Assembly (NCBI GenBank): GCA_001778495.1
Contig: MFHE01000010.1
Span: forward strand, 119,292 to 153,897
Length of the DNA stretch: 34,606 bases
Origin: Candidatus Giovannonibacteria bacterium RIFCSPHIGHO2_01_FULL_45_24
Lineage (GTDB): Bacteria; Patescibacteriota; Minisyncoccia; UBA11713; 2-01-FULL-45-33
Direction of reading: 5' to 3'
The notes under the pieces are model-generated. The model did not search any database, had not been told where the DNA came from, and worked only from the letters and a program-made list of their open reading frames with translations. Shown in pieces: positions 17,982-26,737 of this stretch. A program made the position numbers and the translations under genes. How positions within the stretch are numbered: the first letter of the stretch is position 1; each line of letters begins with the position of its first letter.

Positions 17982-18339
17982 TTATTCTTTCCGCAGCGTG
18001 CCGGCGCTATTCACGCTGAAAATATGAATGTGGCGGCGTAAATCCAAATATTCCAGCGCCTCAAAAAATTCTTGCGGCAAAGGACAATAACCGACCCAAA
18101 CACTCTTTTGCAGAATCTTATAACCGCAGGCAAGAAGCTCCAATCTAAGCCATAAACGCTTTTTTCGTTCGCGCTCTGGAACATCAAAAATCACCAAGCG
18201 CATAACGCCGTCATTCTGAAGCGGCTCCGTTGTTTTCTTGAACCATCGTCCGCCTAATTAACCCTTGCTTCTGCAATCTAGAAAGTATCGCCCAAAATGT
18301 TGGTTTAGAAAATCTATGTGAAGAATCCAATCCCAACAT
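17982..18339 (-). pseudogene. PaaX/Cas2-like CPR-type regulator gene disrupted by a frameshift
   Basis: Upstream frame: MLGLDSSHRFSKPTFWAILSRLQKQGLIRRTMVQENNGAASE* (ends 18211). Downstream frame: WFKKTTEPLQNDGVMRLVIFDVPERERKKRLWLRLELLACGYKILQKSVWVGYCPLPQEF... Confidence 0.65.
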
Positions 18340-18376
18340 GCCGCGCCACAATCTCGCCTCAAGTAATAATCAACAA

Positions 18377-18405
18377 TTGACTAATTTGCAATATATTGCT
18401 ATGAA
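18377..18405 (+). promoter_or_regulatory. Sigma-70-like promoter
   Basis: TTGACT (18377-18382), 17-nt spacer, TATGAA (18400-18405), upstream of the small ORF. Confidence 0.5.
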
Positions 18406-18441
18406 CTCCGTAGAGAACAACGGAAATGGGAGGTGGAGTTT

Positions 18442-18624
18442 ATGTATAAAGTCGTCCTGCTAAGGAAAAACGGGCAAAGAGAATTTTTTATTTCGGCAGG
18501 GAAGCCGACCGTCAAGCACAACAGAAATCACACGGAAATCCGCGGGAGAAGCCTGGCAAGGAGACCCTTCATCCTGATAGTAAGCCAGCACGATTCCGCC
18601 AAGATAGAGTTCGTAGTTAACTAG
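18442..18624 (+). CDS. Small hypothetical protein
   Basis: MYKVVLLRKNGQREFFISAGKPTVKHNRNHTEIRGRSLARRPFILIVSQHDSAKIEFVVN with SD gggaggtgg. Confidence 0.55.
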   Translation: MYKVVLLRKNGQREFFISAGKPTVKHNRNHTEIRGRSLARRPFILIVSQHDSAKIEFVVN

Positions 18625-19178
18625 TTAAATTGGCTCATAGCGCTTTCTAACGAGCCGCTAGCCATTGCTTCAAGTGCGTCCGATACGCGCTTGTTTATTT
18701 TCTTAAAAACTTCCAATTCCGATGGTTTGAATTTTCCGACTATGAATTTCATCACCTCCTTTTGCGCCGGCTTTCTTTTGGGCGAAACGCCGATGCGAAT
18801 CCTCACGAAATTTTTTGTCTTGAGCGCGCGCATAACCGATTCCACTCCTTTGTGCCCGCCGGAACTTTTGCCGTAAGAAATTTTGAACCTGCCCAATGGC
18901 AAGTCCAAATCATCGTGAATCACAATCAGTTCTCTCATTTCCCTCTTCGGACGAATCAGTTTGGCCGCCGCGCTTCCCGATTTATTCATGAAAGTTTCCG
19001 GCAAAGCGATTGCCGTCTGCCCACTTTTTGAAACAAGCGAGCTGGATTTTTTGTCGTACTTAAACTCAGGGTAATCATTCTTCCCGGCAAAGCGCAACGC
19101 TGCCATCTTGCCGGCGTTATGCCTTGTGTTTTCGTATTCCGCTCCCGGGTTGCCTAAGCCCAAAATTAAGCGTATCAT
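18621..19178 (-). CDS. pth: Peptidyl-tRNA hydrolase
   Basis: LGLGNPGAEYENTRHNAG, PETFMNKSG, VIHDDLDLPLG. Confidence 0.95.
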   Translation of the reverse strand: MIRLILGLGNPGAEYENTRHNAGKMAALRFAGKNDYPEFKYDKKSSSLVSKSGQTAIALPETFMNKSGSAAAKLIRPKREMRELIVIHDDLDLPLGRFKISYGKSSGGHKGVESVMRALKTKNFVRIRIGVSPKRKPAQKEVMKFIVGKFKPSELEVFKKINKRVSDALEAMASGSLESAMSQFN

Positions 19179-19189
19179 ATGTGAATATT

Positions 19190-19714
19190 ATGGAAGAACG
19201 AAAAGAAAATGCAATTTGGGAATTTATAAAAGTGATTGTCGTCTCTCTGGCCATAGTTTTGCCAGTACGCATATATATTGCCCAGCCGTTCATAGTTTCC
19301 GGAGCTTCCATGGAGCCGAATTTTTATAACGGGGAATATCTGATAATAGACGAACTTACATACGAATTCCGCCCGCCCGAGCGCGGAGAGGTCGTGGTTT
19401 TCAGGTATCCTTTAAACCCGTCGGAATTTTTTATAAAAAGAATCGTCGGCCTGCCGAAAGAAACAGTGGAAGTAAAAAGCGGCAAAATTTCCATAAACGG
19501 CGTCGCCTTTGAAGAACCGTATATTGAAAATTCGCCTGAAACGCTCCCGGACATTAAAATAATGCTTGATGAGGGCGAATATTTCGTCTTGGGTGACAAT
19601 CGTCCCCACAGCTCCGATTCCAGATTCTGGGGGGCGCTACCGAAAGAGAAAATAATGGGGCGCGCGTTTCTGCGCCTTTGGCCGATAGCCAAAGCAGGAT
19701 TTACAACCGACTAA
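19190..19714 (+). CDS. lepB: Signal peptidase I
   Basis: QPFIVSGASMEPNFYNGEYLIIDELTYEF, VVVFRYPLNPSEFFIKRIVGLPKE, YFVLGDNRPHSSDSRFWG; ATG at 19190. Confidence 0.95.
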   Translation: MEERKENAIWEFIKVIVVSLAIVLPVRIYIAQPFIVSGASMEPNFYNGEYLIIDELTYEFRPPERGEVVVFRYPLNPSEFFIKRIVGLPKETVEVKSGKISINGVAFEEPYIENSPETLPDIKIMLDEGEYFVLGDNRPHSSDSRFWGALPKEKIMGRAFLRLWPIAKAGFTTD

Positions 19715-19720
19715 ATTAAC

Positions 19721-21100
19721 ATGCCAAAAAAATCAAGAAAGGAAATTGTCCGCTCGCCGAAGGGCATGCACGATATTCTCCATGGAGACATCAGGTACAT
19801 GGAGCGGATTTTGGAAAAGGCCGGCGAGATCGCCGAGTTTTACGGATTTTTGCCGATTAAAACCCCGCACCTGGAGCAAGCAGAGCTTTTTTTGAGGCCA
19901 TTGGGGGAAACCAGCGACGTCGTGGAGAAAGAAATGTATACTCTCCGCACCAAAGGCGGCGACCTCCTGGCGCTCCGACCGGAGGGAACAGCCGGAATCG
20001 CGCGCGCGTATTTTGAAAATGGGATGGGTTCGTGGCCACAGCCCGTGAAGCTTTACTACGAAGGCGCTTTTTTCAGGCATGAAAAGCCGCAACGCGGACG
20101 CTTCCGCGAATTCCGCCAGTTCGGTGTGGAAATTTTGGGTAGCGACGACGCCGTTTTAGACGCCCTCACTATTAAAATCGCCTATCTTATTCTTCGCGAA
20201 ATCGGATTCTCCGCCAAAGGCGGACCAGCCTCCGGCTGGAAAAATGACCTTCTGGTTCACATAAACAGCATAGGAGACAAAAACTGCCGCCCCGCTTACA
20301 AAAAAGAGCTTACAAATTACTACCGCAAAAAATTCAATTATCTCTGCAAAGACTGCAAGCGCCGGCTCAAAGACAACCCCCTGCGGCTTTTGGACTGCAA
20401 AGAAAAAGAATGCGCGGAGCTCAAAGCCCAGGCTCCGCAGATGATTGAGCGCCTTTGCGAAACGTGCAAAACGCATTTTAAATCCGTTTTGGAATTTCTG
20501 GACGAAGGGCAAATCCCTTACTTTTTGGATAACTTTCTGGTCAGGGGGTTTGATTATTACGGGCGGACGGTATTTGAAATTTTTCTGGAAGAAGAAAAAA
20601 AACAAGATGGGCCGGAAGCGGTTGCCGGGGCGCCAGCGACGGTTCTAGGGGCAGGCGGAAGATATGACGACCTTGCCTCAATTTTGGGAGAAAGGCCCTT
20701 GCCCGCGGTCGGGATGAGCTTGGGCATGGAAAGGATTATCCACGAAATGAAGCGGCTGGAAATCGCCCCGACGCCCCACCCGGAAGCAAAAGTGTTTTTA
20801 ATACACATCGGCCCCGCGGCAAAGAAACGGAGCTTCAACCTTATGGAAGAGCTCCGCGCGGCGGGGGTCAACGCGGGAGAATCAATTTCGCGCGACAATT
20901 TAAAAACCCAGCTGAATATCGCCTCTAAAATCGGCGCCAAACTCGCCCTGATTTTGGGCCAGAAAGAAGCCATGGACGGAAGCATTATCATGCGCGACAT
21001 GGAAGAGGGCTTCCAAGAATCGGTCCTCCAGACTAAGCTGATTGAAAAAATAAAAGCCAGCCTTGCCGAGTCTAGGCGGGCCAGCTTAAAGAAAAAATAA
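19721..21100 (+). CDS. hisS: Histidyl-tRNA synthetase
   Basis: KGMHDIL, LRPEGTAGIARAYFE, RHEKPQRGRFREFRQFGVEILGSDD, GAGGRYDDL. Confidence 0.95.
   Translation: MPKKSRKEIVRSPKGMHDILHGDIRYMERILEKAGEIAEFYGFLPIKTPHLEQAELFLRPLGETSDVVEKEMYTLRTKGGDLLALRPEGTAGIARAYFENGMGSWPQPVKLYYEGAFFRHEKPQRGRFREFRQFGVEILGSDDAVLDALTIKIAYLILREIGFSAKGGPASGWKNDLLVHINSIGDKNCRPAYKKELTNYYRKKFNYLCKDCKRRLKDNPLRLLDCKEKECAELKAQAPQMIERLCETCKTHFKSVLEFLDEGQIPYFLDNFLVRGFDYYGRTVFEIFLEEEKKQDGPEAVAGAPATVLGAGGRYDDLASILGERPLPAVGMSLGMERIIHEMKRLEIAPTPHPEAKVFLIHIGPAAKKRSFNLMEELRAAGVNAGESISRDNLKTQLNIASKIGAKLALILGQKEAMDGSIIMRDMEEGFQESVLQTKLIEKIKASLAESRRASLKKK
20207..20245 (+). repeat. Double-hairpin palindromic element, in frame within hisS (FSAKGGPASGWKN)
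   Basis: TTCTCCGCCAAAGGCGGACCAGCCTCCGGCTGGAAAAAT: two perfect 6-bp hairpins, 33/39 identical to the mfd copy. Confidence 0.85.
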
Positions 21101-21148
21101 TATGGAAAGTTACTCCGAGTGCAGTCTCCAATCCTAAATTCTATACAC

Positions 21149-21505
21149 ATGAACGAAAAAACAGAAAACAAAAATGATAAGCCGGTTCTGTCGAAAACGA
21201 ATAAAGTTATCATATTGGTTCTTGCCATAACTTTTTTTATATTCTCCATATTCAATGTATATTTAGAAATTCGCAGGCAACTGATGTGTAGTCAGATGGC
21301 TACCCAAATAGCCAAGATGAATCTTCAAACGATTCAAAGTACGCAATCTGATATTGATAATTATATCTTGAGAAAGGAAGCTTTTGAAAATGCTTGTCTT
21401 GAAAGAACCGGACTTGGAAGTTATTTTTTGGCATTTGTCAGCTTTGTATTTCTCGGTTATGCATTAAACCTTTTTCGCGTTCCTACAAAAGAGGAACATA
21501 GATAA
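21149..21505 (+). CDS. Hypothetical two-TM membrane protein
   Basis: Hydrophobic segments VIILVLAITFFIFSIFNVYL and YFLAFVSFVFLGYALNLF. Confidence 0.6.
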   Translation: MNEKTENKNDKPVLSKTNKVIILVLAITFFIFSIFNVYLEIRRQLMCSQMATQIAKMNLQTIQSTQSDIDNYILRKEAFENACLERTGLGSYFLAFVSFVFLGYALNLFRVPTKEEHR

Positions 21506-21593
21506 AATAATCAAAAAAATAAATATGGACTCTCAAAACAAAGTGCATAGCATGAGCCTTGAACTATTTTGCTTAATTTGCTAATTTTAAACT

Positions 21594-21818
21594 ATGGTAA
21601 CGGTAACTATCCCCAAAAAAGAATACGAGGAGCTGGTGGAAAAAAGAGTAAAATACGAGTGGCTCAAACAAATAATTGAAGGGAATACTTTTGCCTCTCC
21701 TCCAATCAAGAACGCTAACGAAGTACTGGCGGCTTTTAAATCTACCAAAAAATACAGCCGAGCTTTTCTGGAAAGTCTCAAAGTGGGGTTAAAACGCTCA
21801 TCCTACTTTAGGATATGA
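21594..21818 (+). CDS. Antitoxin of a RelE-family TA module
   Basis: Small ORF with beta-strand start MVTVTIPKKEYEELVE, overlapping the toxin ORF. Confidence 0.6.
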   Translation: MVTVTIPKKEYEELVEKRVKYEWLKQIIEGNTFASPPIKNANEVLAAFKSTKKYSRAFLESLKVGLKRSSYFRI

Positions 21819-22063
21819 AAGTTCTGCCGGTTCATTCAAAACTTGTTGCTTATCTCAAAAAGCGGCATCTTGAGAAAAAATTTGAAAAACAGAGACTGGT
21901 TTTTGAACACAATACTTTTCATCCAAGTTTGGGTACGGAGTTGCTTGAGCCAAAACACATGAGGATTTGGAGTTTTAGAATTGACAAAAAATATCGCGCT
22001 ATTTTTATCTTTAGAGAGAAGAATGTTGTTGAAATTTTAGATATTAACAATCATTATAAGTAG
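21815..22063 (+). CDS. RelE/YafQ-like mRNA interferase toxin
   Basis: MRIWSFRIDKKYRAIFIFREKNVVEILDINNHYK; ATGA overlap with the antitoxin. Confidence 0.75.
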   Translation: MKVLPVHSKLVAYLKKRHLEKKFEKQRLVFEHNTFHPSLGTELLEPKHMRIWSFRIDKKYRAIFIFREKNVVEILDINNHYK

Positions 22064-22064
22064 C

Positions 22065-22385
22065 ATGGAAGACTGTATTTTCTGTAAAATCGTGAAAAAA
22101 GAAATTCCGGCGGAGATGTTGCAGGAAACGCCGGAAGCTGTTATCATCAAGGACATTCATCCTTCGGCGCCCGTGCATTATTTGGCAATTTTAAAAAAGC
22201 ACATTCCTTCTATTAAAGATGTTGGGCATAAAGACGAAGCTCTTTTAGGACATCTCATTCACGAAGCCAAAGAAGGCGCGAAGCGTTTAGGCCTTTCCGG
22301 TTATAAATTAGTGTTTAATGTCGGCCGCGAAGGCGGGCAAGTGATTGACCACATACACCTCCATATTTTAGGCGGGTGGAAATAA
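22065..22385 (+). CDS. HIT-family protein
   Basis: CIFCKIVKKEIPAEML and HIHLHILGG histidine triad. Confidence 0.95.
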   Translation: MEDCIFCKIVKKEIPAEMLQETPEAVIIKDIHPSAPVHYLAILKKHIPSIKDVGHKDEALLGHLIHEAKEGAKRLGLSGYKLVFNVGREGGQVIDHIHLHILGGWK

Positions 22386-22389
22386 AATT

Positions 22390-22605
22390 ATGGTAGAAGT
22401 CAGAAAAAGAGAAAATGAATCGGCGGGAAGCATGCTTCGGCGCTTTGCGAAGATAATCCAGCAAAGCAAGTTTTTGGCGCGCGCCAGAGCCGGAAGGTAT
22501 TACGCGCCATCTAAGTCAGGATACAAAAAAAAGCGCGAGGCCCTGCGCCGCATCCAGTGGGAAAAAGAAATCCACCGCTTAAGAAAGCTGGGCAAAGTCC
22601 AGTAA
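22390..22605 (+). CDS. rpsU: 30S ribosomal protein S21
   Basis: Small basic MVEVRKRENESAGSMLRRFAKIIQQSKFLARARAGRYY... Confidence 0.88.
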   Translation: MVEVRKRENESAGSMLRRFAKIIQQSKFLARARAGRYYAPSKSGYKKKREALRRIQWEKEIHRLRKLGKVQ

Positions 22606-22627
22606 TTCATATAAAATAACACTAGAG

Positions 22628-23095
22628 ATGGCAGAAAATTTAAAAAGCAAAATCGCGGATGACCAAAAGAGCGCCTTAAAAGGCAGGAATGCCGCGCGGC
22701 TTTCCGTTTTGCGCATGCTGGCGGCCGCCATAACCGGCAAAGAAATAGAGTTGAGGAAAAAAGACATCGGCCTTTCAGACGATGAAGTGCTGGGCGTAAT
22801 TTCATCTGAAGCCAAAAAAAGGAAGGATTCCATCGCCGAATACAGAAAGGGCGGCAGGGAAGATTTGGCAAAAAAAGAGGAAGTAGAGCTCAAAATACTC
22901 CGGGAATATCTGCCGCCGGAGCTTCCGGATGACGAGCTTTTGCGGGTCGTGCTTGCGGGCATACGGGAGGCGGGAGCCGCATCCGAAGCGGATTTCGGGA
23001 AGGTTATGAAAATAATTATGCCCACGCTCAAAAATAAGGCCTCGGGCGACCGAATCTCCGAAATGCTCCAGAGGGAGCTCAAGAAGCCGGCATGA
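22628..23095 (+). CDS. yqeY: GatB/YqeY-domain protein
   Basis: LKGRNAARLSVLRMLAAAITGKEIE...EYLPPELPDDEL...DFGKVMKIIMPTLKNKASGDRISEMLQREL. Confidence 0.9.
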   Translation: MAENLKSKIADDQKSALKGRNAARLSVLRMLAAAITGKEIELRKKDIGLSDDEVLGVISSEAKKRKDSIAEYRKGGREDLAKKEEVELKILREYLPPELPDDELLRVVLAGIREAGAASEADFGKVMKIIMPTLKNKASGDRISEMLQRELKKPA

Positions 23096-23472
23096 TTGAG
23101 TTTAAAAACCTTGCCAAGTCCCCAAAGGACACAAAAATTCTGAAAAGGATTTACAATAAAACATTTTCCGCGCGCAAAAATTTTGAGTTGAGCGTAGTTT
23201 TCGCCCCCCCCTCTTTTATGCGGCGGCTGAACAGGATTTACAGAAGTAAAAATAAAACCGCGGACGTGCTTTCATTTTTGCTGGAGAAAAACAGGGGGGA
23301 AATTTTTTTAAACGCCCGCCTACCGGCGAGGCAGGCCGCTGAAAAAAATCTGCCGCGTCTCTTTACGCACGGCGCGCTCCATCTCTTGGGTTTTAACCAC
23401 AAAACAGAGAGAAGCTACAAAATAATGAGGAGAAAAGAATTAAAAACATTAAAAATACTTAAATTAAAATAA
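23092..23472 (+). CDS. ybeY: Endoribonuclease YbeY / rRNA maturation factor
   Basis: NRIYRSKNKTADVLSF and HGALHLLGFNH zinc-binding motif. Confidence 0.9.
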   Translation: MIEFKNLAKSPKDTKILKRIYNKTFSARKNFELSVVFAPPSFMRRLNRIYRSKNKTADVLSFLLEKNRGEIFLNARLPARQAAEKNLPRLFTHGALHLLGFNHKTERSYKIMRRKELKTLKILKLK

Positions 23473-24686
23473 TGCGCCAATCGGGAGCAATCGGAATAGA
23501 TTTAGGCACCGATTCGGTCAAAGCGGTCGCCGTAGAGACCGTCCTCGGAGAAAGCGCTGCGCGGGTAATCGGCGTCGGGGCGTCGCTCGGAAAAGGAATC
23601 AGAAAAGGGACGATCGCCGAGCCGGAGGAAGCGGGGCAGGCGATTAAAGAAGCCGTGGGGGCGCTGGAGAAATCCACCGGCATAAAAAGCCGCGGCGCGC
23701 ACGTTGGCATCGGCGGCGCGGGGCTTGCTTTTCAAAAATCAAAAGGATTGGTCGCGGTGTCAAGGGCCGACAGCGAGGTTACCAAAGAAGACGCCTCCAG
23801 AGCCGTGCAGGCCAGCGAGGCCAATTTAAGCAGATTGCAAAATAAGGAAATCCTCCATAAATTCCCGATAGTTTATCGCGTGGACAATGAAGTTCTTGCG
23901 CGCGACCCTGTTGGGCTTGTCGGAGTCCGGCTGGAAGCGGAGGTTTTATTTATTACCGCTTTTTCGCAAAGTCTTAAAAACGCCATAAAGGCCTTTGACG
24001 AAGCAGACATAAACATAGAAGAGGTCATCGCGAGCCCCTTGGCGGCGGCGAAAGCGGTTTTGGACGAACGGGAAAAAGAGGTCGGCGTGATGCTAATGGA
24101 CATCGGCTCAACCACCACCTCAATAATACTCTTTGAAGAAGGGCTCCCCTATTCGCTGGAGGTTCTGCCTTTCGGGTCGGCGAATATCACTCATGATATT
24201 GCGACGGGATTCCGCACGACTCTTGAAGAAGCGGAGAAGCTAAAAATAAATTACGGTTCTTTGCGCCAGGAAAGCGCGCCACCCAAAAAAACTGCGCGCG
24301 GAGGGGAGGATTTAGTTTACGGGGCTTACTCCAAAAAAAAGCTTTCTGAAATCATAGAAGCGCGACTGGACGATATTTTTGAGCTGGCTGAAAAACATTT
24401 AAAAAAATATGAGCGCGCCGGCCTTTTGGCTTCCGGCGTGGCGCTCGTGGGCGGAGGCGCGAACTTGCCGGGCATAGAAATTTTGGCGAAAGAGCGGCTT
24501 AAGCTCCACGCCCGAGTCGCCGAGCCGGAGAATCTCGGGGGGTTCAAAGAAAAAGTTAAAAATCCGGCCTGGTCTGTCGCTGTCGGCGCAGCGCTTATGG
24601 CTTTGGACCACAACTCTAACACTTCGCCATTTTTCCGCGGACGGACAGGCTCGCTCTTTCACTGGCTCCGCGCTTTTTTGCCATAG
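23472..24686 (+). CDS. ftsA: Cell division protein FtsA
   Basis: GIDLGTDSVKAVAVE, MLMDIGSTTTSIILFEEG, VALVGGGANLPGIE. Confidence 0.93.
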   Translation: MRQSGAIGIDLGTDSVKAVAVETVLGESAARVIGVGASLGKGIRKGTIAEPEEAGQAIKEAVGALEKSTGIKSRGAHVGIGGAGLAFQKSKGLVAVSRADSEVTKEDASRAVQASEANLSRLQNKEILHKFPIVYRVDNEVLARDPVGLVGVRLEAEVLFITAFSQSLKNAIKAFDEADINIEEVIASPLAAAKAVLDEREKEVGVMLMDIGSTTTSIILFEEGLPYSLEVLPFGSANITHDIATGFRTTLEEAEKLKINYGSLRQESAPPKKTARGGEDLVYGAYSKKKLSEIIEARLDDIFELAEKHLKKYERAGLLASGVALVGGGANLPGIEILAKERLKLHARVAEPENLGGFKEKVKNPAWSVAVGAALMALDHNSNTSPFFRGRTGSLFHWLRAFLP

Positions 24687-24718
24687 CTTGTAAATACGCA
24701 ACATGGTAGTATTTAAAT

Positions 24719-24951
24719 ATGGCAGATTCAATCACAAAAAAGGATTTAGAAGAAACATTAGATAAAAAATTCAGCCAATATCAAGGGGCTATCATTGAAG
24801 CTGTTGAATATAAACTTCAGAAAATAGAAACAGAGATAGCCGATTTGAGGTCAGAAATAAAGAAGAATTTATAATTCTGAAAGCGGAAGTGGACCAAATA
24901 AAATCCGTACTCCAAGAAAAATTTGGCATAAAAATAGCCGTTCAAAAATAA
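24719..24951 (+). pseudogene. Coiled-coil small protein with a frameshift near 24860
   Basis: Frame A: MADSITKKDLEETLDKKFSQYQGAIIEAVEYKLQKIETEIADLRSEIKKNL* (stop 24874). Frame B continues EFIILKAEVDQIKSVLQEKFGIKIAVQK* (stop 24951). Confidence 0.6.
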
Positions 24952-24959
24952 AAAAATCG

Positions 24960-24983
24960 CCACACCAACACATTTTGGTGTGG
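24960..24983. other. Hairpin upstream of ftsZ
   Basis: CCACACCAA-cacatt-TTGGTGTGG, 9-bp perfect stem, no U-tract downstream. Confidence 0.55.
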
Positions 24984-25046
24984 GGGTCAACCTTGCGCTA
25001 TTTTACTCTGTCGCTAATATGGAGTTGTTTTACTAAATCAAAAATT

Positions 25047-26180
25047 ATGCCGCATATTAAACCAGATATTGAATCTTTTGCCCGGATAAAAGTCGTTGGC
25101 GTTGGCGGGTCCGGGAAAAACGCGGTAAATCACATGATCCGCTCCAAAGTGCGCGGGGTTGAATTTATCGCGGTAAATACAGACGCGCAGGACCTGCATC
25201 AAAGCATGGCTCACAAAAAAATCAGGATAGGCAAAGGAATAACCAAAGGGCTTGGCACGGGGATGAATGTAGAACTCGGCAGGCAGGCGGCGGAAGAAAC
25301 AAAAGATGAAATCCACGAAGCGCTCAAGGGCGCGGACATGGTGTTTATAACCTGCGGGATGGGCGGAGGAACAGGCACGGGAGTCGCGCCGATAGTCGCC
25401 CAAGCCGCAAAAGCAGACGGCGCGCTGGCTATCGGCGTTGTCACAAAACCATTCGCTTTTGAAGGGCTGGAGCGCTCTCGCATCGCCGAAGGAGGGCTGA
25501 TCAAGCTCCGCGAAGCGGTGGACGCGCTGATTGTGATTCCAAACGATAAACTGCTTTCCATTGTCGCCAAAAGCACGCCTTTTCTTTCCGCTTTCGCCAT
25601 GTGCGACGAAGTCTTGCGCCACGCCGTTGAAAGCATCTCCGACCTCATAACCGTCCCCGGGATAATCAACGTTGATTTCGCCGACGTCCGCGCCGTAATG
25701 CAAAACGCCGGCTCAGCGCTCATGGGCATCGGCCACGGACGGGGCGAAGCGCGCGCCGAAGAAGCCGCCCGGGCCGCGGTCAGTTCCCCTCTTTTGGATA
25801 TTTCAATAAACGGGGCGCGCGGGGTGCTTTTCGCCGTTTCCGGCGGGCCGGACCTCACAATGTGGGAAATAAACGAGGCCGCGAAAATCATCACCTCTTC
25901 AATAGACCAAGACGCCAAAGTCATCTTCGGCGCGATTCAGGACGAACGGCTTAAAAAAGGAGATATAAAAATAACGGTCATTGCCTCCGGCTTTCCGGAC
26001 GACCATGTCGGCAAATCGGCTACGCTTTTCGGGCCGATGAAAGTAACTCAACAATCCGCTCCCAAAATTGTCCAGCAGCCATCACCACAAAACGGAGCCA
26101 AAAAAGTGCTCCCCCAAGCGCCCGAAGAGGACTCCGACTGGGACTCAATCCCCGCTTTCATCCGCAGGCAGAGGAAATAA
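25047..26180 (+). CDS. ftsZ: Cell division protein FtsZ
   Basis: KVVGVGGSGKNAVNHMI, AVNTDAQDL, GMGGGTGTGVAPIVAQAAK; likely ATG at 25047. Confidence 0.97.
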   Translation: MPHIKPDIESFARIKVVGVGGSGKNAVNHMIRSKVRGVEFIAVNTDAQDLHQSMAHKKIRIGKGITKGLGTGMNVELGRQAAEETKDEIHEALKGADMVFITCGMGGGTGTGVAPIVAQAAKADGALAIGVVTKPFAFEGLERSRIAEGGLIKLREAVDALIVIPNDKLLSIVAKSTPFLSAFAMCDEVLRHAVESISDLITVPGIINVDFADVRAVMQNAGSALMGIGHGRGEARAEEAARAAVSSPLLDISINGARGVLFAVSGGPDLTMWEINEAAKIITSSIDQDAKVIFGAIQDERLKKGDIKITVIASGFPDDHVGKSATLFGPMKVTQQSAPKIVQQPSPQNGAKKVLPQAPEEDSDWDSIPAFIRRQRK

Positions 26181-26203
26181 GAAATGTGTTATAATACTCC
26201 TGT

Positions 26204-26737
26204 ATGCCAGATGGGTTTATGAAGCCCGAAGAGGTTTTAGGAGTGTGGGACATCCGCCCGGGCGACAAAGTCGCCGATTTCGGCTGCGGGGCTGGTTTTT
26301 TTTCGTTGCCCTTGGGGCAGAGAGTCGGCCCGCAGGGCAAAATATACGCGCTGGACATCCGCCCGGAAGCGCTTGAAGCAACGCGCGCCAAAATAAAACT
26401 TTTCCATCTTTTTAACATTGAGCCCCAGCGCGCCGATTTGGAGCTTCCACAGGGCTCCGGTTTGCGCGACGAAAGCGCGGACAAAGTTCTTATCGCCAAC
26501 ATACTTTTTCAGGCGGAAGACAAAAACGCGGTAGCCAAAGAAGCTTACAGAATTTTAAAAAAGGGCGGGAGCGCGATGGTGGTGGAATGGGAAGACAGCG
26601 CCTCCGGAGCCGTTCCTCCGCTTGAGCACAGAATAAGCCGCGAAGAATCCAGAAAAAATTTAGAGAGCGCTGGGTTTCAATTCTTCAAGGAATTCGCGGC
26701 TGGCTCGCACCATTACTGCTTAATTTTTAATAAATAA
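26204..26737 (+). CDS. Class I SAM-dependent methyltransferase
   Basis: IRPGDKVADFGCGAGFFSLPLGQRVGPQGKIYALDIRPEAL; RILKKGGSAMVVEW. Confidence 0.88.
   Translation: MPDGFMKPEEVLGVWDIRPGDKVADFGCGAGFFSLPLGQRVGPQGKIYALDIRPEALEATRAKIKLFHLFNIEPQRADLELPQGSGLRDESADKVLIANILFQAEDKNAVAKEAYRILKKGGSAMVVEWEDSASGAVPPLEHRISREESRKNLESAGFQFFKEFAAGSHHYCLIFNK

Noticed and set aside
25038-25924. Long minus-strand ORFs (221 and 237 aa) opposite ftsZ
   Set aside because: Antisense shadow ORFs of a highly conserved gene.
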